A DNA stretch of 64,000 nucleotides from an uncultured Lachnospiraceae bacterium. Its GTDB lineage: Bacteria > Bacillota > Clostridia > Lachnospirales > Lachnospiraceae. The DNA lies in the NCBI GenBank assembly GCA_947625465.1, contig CANQOK010000005.1, positions 27,566 to 91,565 of the forward strand, written 5' to 3'. A program made the position numbers and the translations under genes. This document shows, in pieces, positions 61,901-64,000 of the stretch. How positions within the stretch are numbered: the first letter of the stretch is position 1; the number at the start of each line of letters is the position of its first letter. The notes beneath the pieces were generated by a model. That model worked only from the letters and a program-made list of their open reading frames with translations. It did not search any database and was not told the DNA's origin.

Positions 61901-63190
61901 TTCTGTGCCGCCTTTCTGCGCTTTGAAAGAAACTGCTGCTGCCTGGCCGTCCTCCAATCTGACTATGGGAATATATTCTTTGTTCTCGACCTTTCCGTCA
62001 TAAAAATAATTGTATTGATAGGCGTCTTTTGGCATCATTTTATAGACAATAGGCCGCTCAATCGTGGCTTCGTAGGAGAGATAAAAATAGCCGTGCCCGT
62101 CCCCGTGTTTGTCGGTGCCCCAGGAATTCTTGACGATCCAGGCGCCGTCATTCATCGCTTTGGACATTGACTGGCCCTGCACGGTGAAATTTTCTTTTTC
62201 CACAGTATCATCCCAGCCCACAATGGCGCTGCAGTGCCAGCCAAGGCCATGGGTATTGTACTTATGGTACAGCGTACCTTCCGGCGAGGACTGGTATCCG
62301 ATCACGATCGCCCCGTACTCAGCGATAAGCCGCTTTAACTGGTCCGTATTTCCAGAGACATGCAGAATATCCTCTGGCCTGGCGATACAGCCTGCATAGC
62401 CGTCATCCAGCTCCTGCCCGTATTTCTTGTCATCATGGATGGGACCATTCCACTGAGTCATGAAAGCGCTCAGAGGAAAAGACCGCAGCGCTTCGTTCTG
62501 CCAGTTCAGATTGACCGTCTCGTCCCCAATCGTATTGCCCAGGGGATCGTCGCCTCCATGGTTGTAATAGTGATAAACCAGATTGCGCTCGTGTATATCG
62601 GCTTCTTTCTTTGACAAAATGCCCTGTTTGACCAGAGACGTCTCCATGGCAGTAATGTGACCTTCCACCGTGCAGATACCACCGACCTGAAGATTGACAT
62701 CAGTCATATAACCCAGATCCCGCCCGTCATAAACCTCCATAGCAGCCAGTTCACTGACTGACAGATCCTTTATGTCTTCAGAAGATTTATGCCATGTGGT
62801 GTTTTCTTCCGTCACAGTCACCTGGCAGGTGGTCGTCCAGTGCGTCTCCACACCGGTGGCCGTGATGGTGGATGTACCCGGATTCACGGCATGGAGCTTT
62901 GCAGTACCCCAGGGAAAAGGCAAGGTCGGATCACTGACCTTTTCTACAGTAACAACATTCTCGTCGGAGCTGCTCCATGTTATATGCCGCCTGCTATAGT
63001 CATACGGATGCATTTCCGCCCTGAGTGTAATGGCGCGGGAACTTTTCATAGTGAGCTGGAGCCGATCCATGACCAGAGCGCCGTTTTCTGTCGGTTCCCC
63101 ACTGGAATACAACATGCCCGCAAAGGCAGCCGCGTTCTGTGAAAAGGCTAGCACTACCGTTAACAACAATAACAATACTCGTTTTTTCAT
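58970..63190 (-). CDS. Secreted papain-like (C1) protease with BIG2 repeat stalk and sortase-type tail
   Basis: A 1406-residue surface protein. A signal peptide (VLLLLLTVVLAFSQNAAAFA) is followed by one BIG2-like unit (residues about 35-130), then a C1-type protease with a lectin-like beta domain up to about 560. The triad appears intact: Cys173 in GGICTVEGH, His319 in WHCSAIVGWDD, Asn355 in IVKNSWGT. The usual Trp after the Cys is Thr here. Residues about 567-1162 are seven BIG2 units of 85-86 residues, six of them nearly identical. A further beta region leads to a Pro/Thr-rich stretch and a tail SPATGDKTS, hydrophobic helix and KFSRKQ, a sortase signal of the (S/L)PxTG type. I infer a wall-anchored protease reaching out on a stalk. 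ATG follows GGAGGAATCTGA. Confidence 0.85.
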   Translation of the reverse strand: MKKRVLLLLLTVVLAFSQNAAAFAGMLYSSGEPTENGALVMDRLQLTMKSSRAITLRAEMHPYDYSRRHITWSSSDENVVTVEKVSDPTLPFPWGTAKLHAVNPGTSTITATGVETHWTTTCQVTVTEENTTWHKSSEDIKDLSVSELAAMEVYDGRDLGYMTDVNLQVGGICTVEGHITAMETSLVKQGILSKKEADIHERNLVYHYYNHGGDDPLGNTIGDETVNLNWQNEALRSFPLSAFMTQWNGPIHDDKKYGQELDDGYAGCIARPEDILHVSGNTDQLKRLIAEYGAIVIGYQSSPEGTLYHKYNTHGLGWHCSAIVGWDDTVEKENFTVQGQSMSKAMNDGAWIVKNSWGTDKHGDGHGYFYLSYEATIERPIVYKMMPKDAYQYNYFYDGKVENKEYIPIVRLEDGQAAAVSFKAQKGGTETGKEEYLEAVNVGISGNGLVEVEVYTDVDEASLLCDQPDPLNGSKAAATGKRELTFGGFYTIRLDQPVKLEPGKYFTIVVRMPGGGAIYSAEETSKNDLTFKKEADGRWNNTSRNTLRIKGFTNLRTDEELEQDYRIEPESVALDRKELTMTEGSTDALTASVTPADALDQTLSWESSDHDVVTVDCSGRLTAVAPGTAKVTVTTVNGKTAVCNVTVKEKEIQAELVTLDQTELTLTEGDTASLSATVLPEAATNKTVTWESSDDTIVSVDGNGKLTAKAPGEAEITVTTTNGKNAKCKVTVKARVIPVESVTLDKEELTLTEGDTASLSATVQPANATDKTVTWESSDDTIVSVDGNGKLTAKAPGEAEITVTATNGKNAKCKVKVKARVIPVESVTLDQEELTLTEGDTAELTATVLPANATDKTVTWKSSDDTIVSVNGNGKLTAKAPGEAEITVTTIDGEKTAVCKVMVEARVIPVESVTLDQTELTLTEGDTADLTATVRPANATDKTVTWKSSDDTIVSVDGNGKLTAKAPGEAEITVTATNGKNAKCKVKVNARVIPVESVTLDQTELTLTEGDTAGFSATVLPANATDKAVTWKSSDDTIVSIDENGNLMAKAPGEAEITVTTKDGGKTDACRVTVKARVIPVENVTLDQTELTLTEGDTVDITATVQPANATDKAVTWESSDDTIVSVDGNGKLTAKAPGEAEITVTTIDGEKTAVCKVTVEAASKPTPDPDTGSGKVEVEAAPQPGAPTVSIPADVHSAIENAVLTPEDKEAVEKGAKIKIELTVADVGNTVTAAEKKAVSNCISKDGRSFVVGQYLDISLLKIIEGAAQVSITNTGSAEITIVVTVPESLRVAGRTFAIVRLHDGAADILEDGDKDPNTITFKTNKFSSYTIVYEDQMGAEDTPKPEDTVKPVDTSKPADTSAPSTHKPDSPATGDKTSVFMLLLLMLGSFSIMLAVSVKFSRKQ
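59706..61490 (-). repeat. Tandem BIG2-coding repeats, 255/258-bp period
   Basis: Seven units encode BIG2 domains. The joint ARVIPVE recurs with GGATCACC on the plus strand at about 59953, 60211, 60466, 60724 and 60979, giving steps of 258, 255, 258 and 255 bases. Units differ at few positions and alternate between endings TNGKNAKCKV and IDGEKTAVCKV. Confidence 0.9.
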
Positions 63191-63393
63191 TCAGATTCCT
63201 CCCATCTCAACCGCGGCATATCGATCCGTCTTTCAGGCATTCCTCCGCCTTCTCTTTCAAATACATCTCCTGCCACGCTTTCATAAATACGTTCCAGTCG
63301 CTCACGCTGTAAACATGCAAAAAATTGCCGGATTGTTTAAAACGGCTGTACCTCCTGCCGGAGAGATTCAACCATTTTCATTTCTATATTTTT
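63191..63393 (-). other. Leader of the BIG2 protease gene
   Basis: About 200 bases between promoter and start codon. Short open stretches occur in all three minus frames (one ends EECLKDGSICRG), none with a convincing start and ribosome-binding site. I see no recognisable riboswitch. Confidence 0.4.
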
Positions 63394-63422
63394 ATTGTAT
63401 CTTATAAATATTTTTCGCGCAA
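63394..63422 (-). promoter_or_regulatory. Candidate promoter of the BIG2 protease gene
   Basis: TTGCGC at 63417-63422 and TACAAT at 63394-63399, 17-base spacer. Confidence 0.55.
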
Positions 63423-63439
63423 CCAGTATTTGAGGAAAA

Positions 63440-63610
63440 TCATTTCTGCAAATGCCTTTCCCAAACCCGACAAAAATTCACCGCTGACGGTGCATCACCC
63501 TTACCACTCTTGAGATTTGCATAACTTTCGTTCTTGCGCTCTTTTTTTGGAGCATTTGTCGCTCTGTAACCGCCTTTGAAAGCAAGGGCTATGTATTCGT
63601 ATTCAGTCAT
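63440..63610 (-). pseudogene. Short ORF, probably a remnant
   Basis: A 56-residue frame starting MTEYEYIALAFKGGYR, basic in the middle (NAPKKERKNES). The frame remains open upstream of the ATG (APFWRVD before it) and no good ribosome-binding site is present, so it looks like part of a once longer gene. I do not recognise a family. Confidence 0.3.
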
Positions 63611-63734
63611 ATCCACACGCCAAAATGGAGCGTTTGGGGAAGAAAAAGACCGCTGACTTTTTACCGGGGAGCCGGTGTGTCAACGGTCAATCTTTCGGTA
63701 TTCAGTTGTGCTCACTTCGACAAACTGGATTTTA

Positions 63735-63899
63735 TTATTCAGTGTAGAACTCGATCTTGCCGCACTTAGGACAAATAGCTGCTTTGATTTGTTTCTCCTC
63801 TTTTTCCTTTTTCAACGAAATATAAGCTAATAATGAGGCACCGTGAATTTTTAACTCATAATTCATTTTCATTTCTTCATTGCAATTATTGCATTTCAT
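63735..63899 (-). CDS. Small zinc-ribbon protein
   Basis: A 54-residue protein starting MKCNNCNEEMKMNYELKIHG and ending ICPKCGKIEFYTE. Two CxxC pairs (Cys3/Cys6 and Cys42/Cys45) flank a basic helical middle (SLKKEKEEKQIK), so it should bind one zinc. It resembles tiny zinc-ribbon proteins such as DUF6487-type members common in Firmicutes, role unknown. ATG at 63899 follows GAAGGA. Confidence 0.65.
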   Translation of the reverse strand: MKCNNCNEEMKMNYELKIHGASLLAYISLKKEKEEKQIKAAICPKCGKIEFYTE

Positions 63900-64000
63900 T
63901 TATTTTTCCTTCTTCAAATTCCGATTTGCCTATCCAATCCTCAAAAACCATTGATTTTTCAAGGCTTCACGCCTGTTTTCCGTTCAAACCTTATCTGTTT
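63900..64000. other. Right edge, no gene recognised
   Basis: The last 100 bases hold only very short frames. A minus-strand frame starting VFEDWIGKSEFEEGK overlaps the zinc-ribbon start but cannot be assigned. Confidence 0.3.

Noticed and set aside
1..64000. Prophage, IS element or CRISPR array
   Set aside because: No transposase, phage structural gene, terminal repeats or spacer array was seen; only a recombinase scrap at 58537-58629.

Overview
This 64 kb window comes from the chromosome of an endospore-forming clostridium, most likely a Lachnospiraceae-type gut Firmicute. The grounds are the spoIIGA-sigE-sigG block beside ftsZ, an alpha/beta-type SASP with a sigma-G-like promoter, a Spo0E-like peptide, a CwlC-like amidase, a Csp-like subtilase, AddAB in place of RecBCD, moderate GC content and frequent TTG starts. 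Nearly all genes lie on the minus strand; the plus-strand genes are a histidine kinase/response regulator pair, one small membrane protein and ychF. I assign no species.

Layout. 1-2.9 kb: the start of hflX, preceded in the same transcript by a large fused protein (Tet(M)/EF-G-like GTPase joined to a Rae1/YacP-like NYN nuclease), which looks like a ribosome-rescue unit. 3-4.7 kb: a Csp-like S8 protease. 4.8-10.5 kb: an ABC-2 exporter divergent from a DesK/NarL-type two-component system, then a TetR-family regulator and tRNA-Ser(CGA). 10.7-13 kb: PdaA-like deacetylase lipoprotein, SASP, S66 carboxypeptidase. 13-20 kb: addA and addB. 20-22 kb: an HTH-AAA-PD(D/E)XK gene with its own strong, repeat-decorated promoter, probably a horizontally acquired unit. 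22-27 kb: small lineage proteins, nadE, SPOR amidase, BlaI-like repressor, lipoprotein. 27-32 kb: a Gld-like ABC system (ATPase, permease, GldG-like, DUF4340). 32-34 kb: dapA-dapB under a lysine riboswitch. 34-37.5 kb: spoIIGA, sigE, sigG, ylmC/ymxH-like gene, SSB-like gene. 37.7-50.4 kb: the dcw cluster, transcribed mraZ, rsmH, ftsL, two class B PBPs, mraY, murD, ftsW, murA, divIB/ftsQ, ftsZ. 50.5-51.7 kb: lgt overlapping a Spo0E-like gene. 51.8-53 kb: ychF (+). 53-58.2 kb: prpC, prkC, rsgA, rpe, thiN. 58.4-58.9 kb: a short graveyard of broken genes. 59-63.2 kb: a 1406-residue secreted papain-like protease with a BIG2 repeat stalk and a sortase-type tail. 63.4-64 kb: small ORFs, including a zinc-ribbon peptide.

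Themes. Envelope building and septation (mraZ to ftsZ, lgt, PrkC/PrpC), sporulation control, and translation quality control dominate. The most unusual items are the GTPase-Rae1 fusion next to hflX, the HTH-AAA-nuclease gene with 21-bp phased repeats at a near-consensus promoter, the amidase ribosome-binding site buried in an upstream terminator hairpin, a class B PBP with KTAT in place of KTGT, and the protease with near-identical 255/258-bp repeats. All function calls are from reading the sequence; no database search was run.
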